Below, piece after piece: positions 30,808 through 30,829 of a stretch of DNA of 30,829 nucleotides. Position numbers and translations under genes: made by a program. The DNA comes from Lachnospiraceae bacterium UBA5895. GTDB lineage: Bacteria; Bacillota; Clostridia; Lachnospirales; Lachnospiraceae. The stretch spans positions 1-30,829 of the forward strand of contig DJEP01000112.1 in assembly GCA_002431915.1 (NCBI GenBank), in the 5' to 3' direction. How positions within the stretch are numbered: position 1 is the stretch's first letter; the number at the start of each line of letters is the position of its first letter. Under the pieces are notes generated by a model. That model searched no databases. It saw only the letters and a list, made by a program, of their open reading frames with translations, and had not been told where the DNA came from.

Positions 30808-30829
30808 AGTTCTCTATCCTCCGCGTATT

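Overview
The window looks like chromosomal DNA of a Gram-positive anaerobe of the Clostridia, most likely Lachnospiraceae-like. This is inferred from the strong AGGAGG-type ribosome sites, the FeoA-FeoA-FeoB iron cluster with a divergent DtxR-type regulator, BlaR1/MecI-type systems with non-penicillin sensor domains, and an LplA/LplB/LplC-type sugar transporter under a membrane AraC-type regulator. I see no rRNA, tRNA, CRISPR array, transposase or integrase.

Layout. 1-2064: the N-terminal part of feoB (runs off the left edge) and two feoA genes on the minus strand, with a divergent DtxR-family regulator; a perfect 20-bp palindrome covers the -10 of the feo promoter. 2098-4199: a bidirectional terminator, a MATE exporter and a TspO/MBR protein. 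4213-5884: a lipoprotein and a probable PBECR4-domain protein, preceded by a structured RNA with its own near-consensus promoter and intrinsic terminator; the terminator U-run lies next to the ribosome site of the PBECR4 gene, so the RNA may be a leader/attenuator or a separate sRNA.

5910-18393 is a minus-strand signalling region. A MecI/BlaI repressor overlaps by 4 bp a BlaR1-like M56 metalloprotease whose C-terminal sensor is an RCC1-type propeller. Upstream lies an operon of a paralogue without the protease domain, a DUF2500-like protein and a second, larger BlaR1-like protease. Further upstream are a secreted or anchored orphan protein, a membrane-anchored propeller protein that is probably an anti-sigma factor, and an ECF sigma factor with an ECF-like promoter of its own.

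18395-27015 is a carbohydrate-uptake cassette on the minus strand: membrane AraC regulator, solute-binding lipoprotein, two permeases and a cytoplasmic beta-helix protein. The first permease (LplB type) carries a frameshift consistent with a 10-nt deletion of a conserved segment, so the transporter is probably broken. The regulator and binding-protein promoters share a TGTCAC site directly abutting the -35. A 56-bp direct repeat containing a terminator flanks the cassette.

27025-30829: a 53-aa basic protein, a start-less gene remnant, a TetR repressor with a near-leaderless promoter, a membrane-anchored methyltransferase that shares the TetR operator, a DJ-1/PfpI protein and an AAA ATPase of the DUF4143 group. 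The most interesting parts are the structured RNA at 5680-5849, the paired M56 and M56-less receptors, and the decayed sugar-transport cassette.
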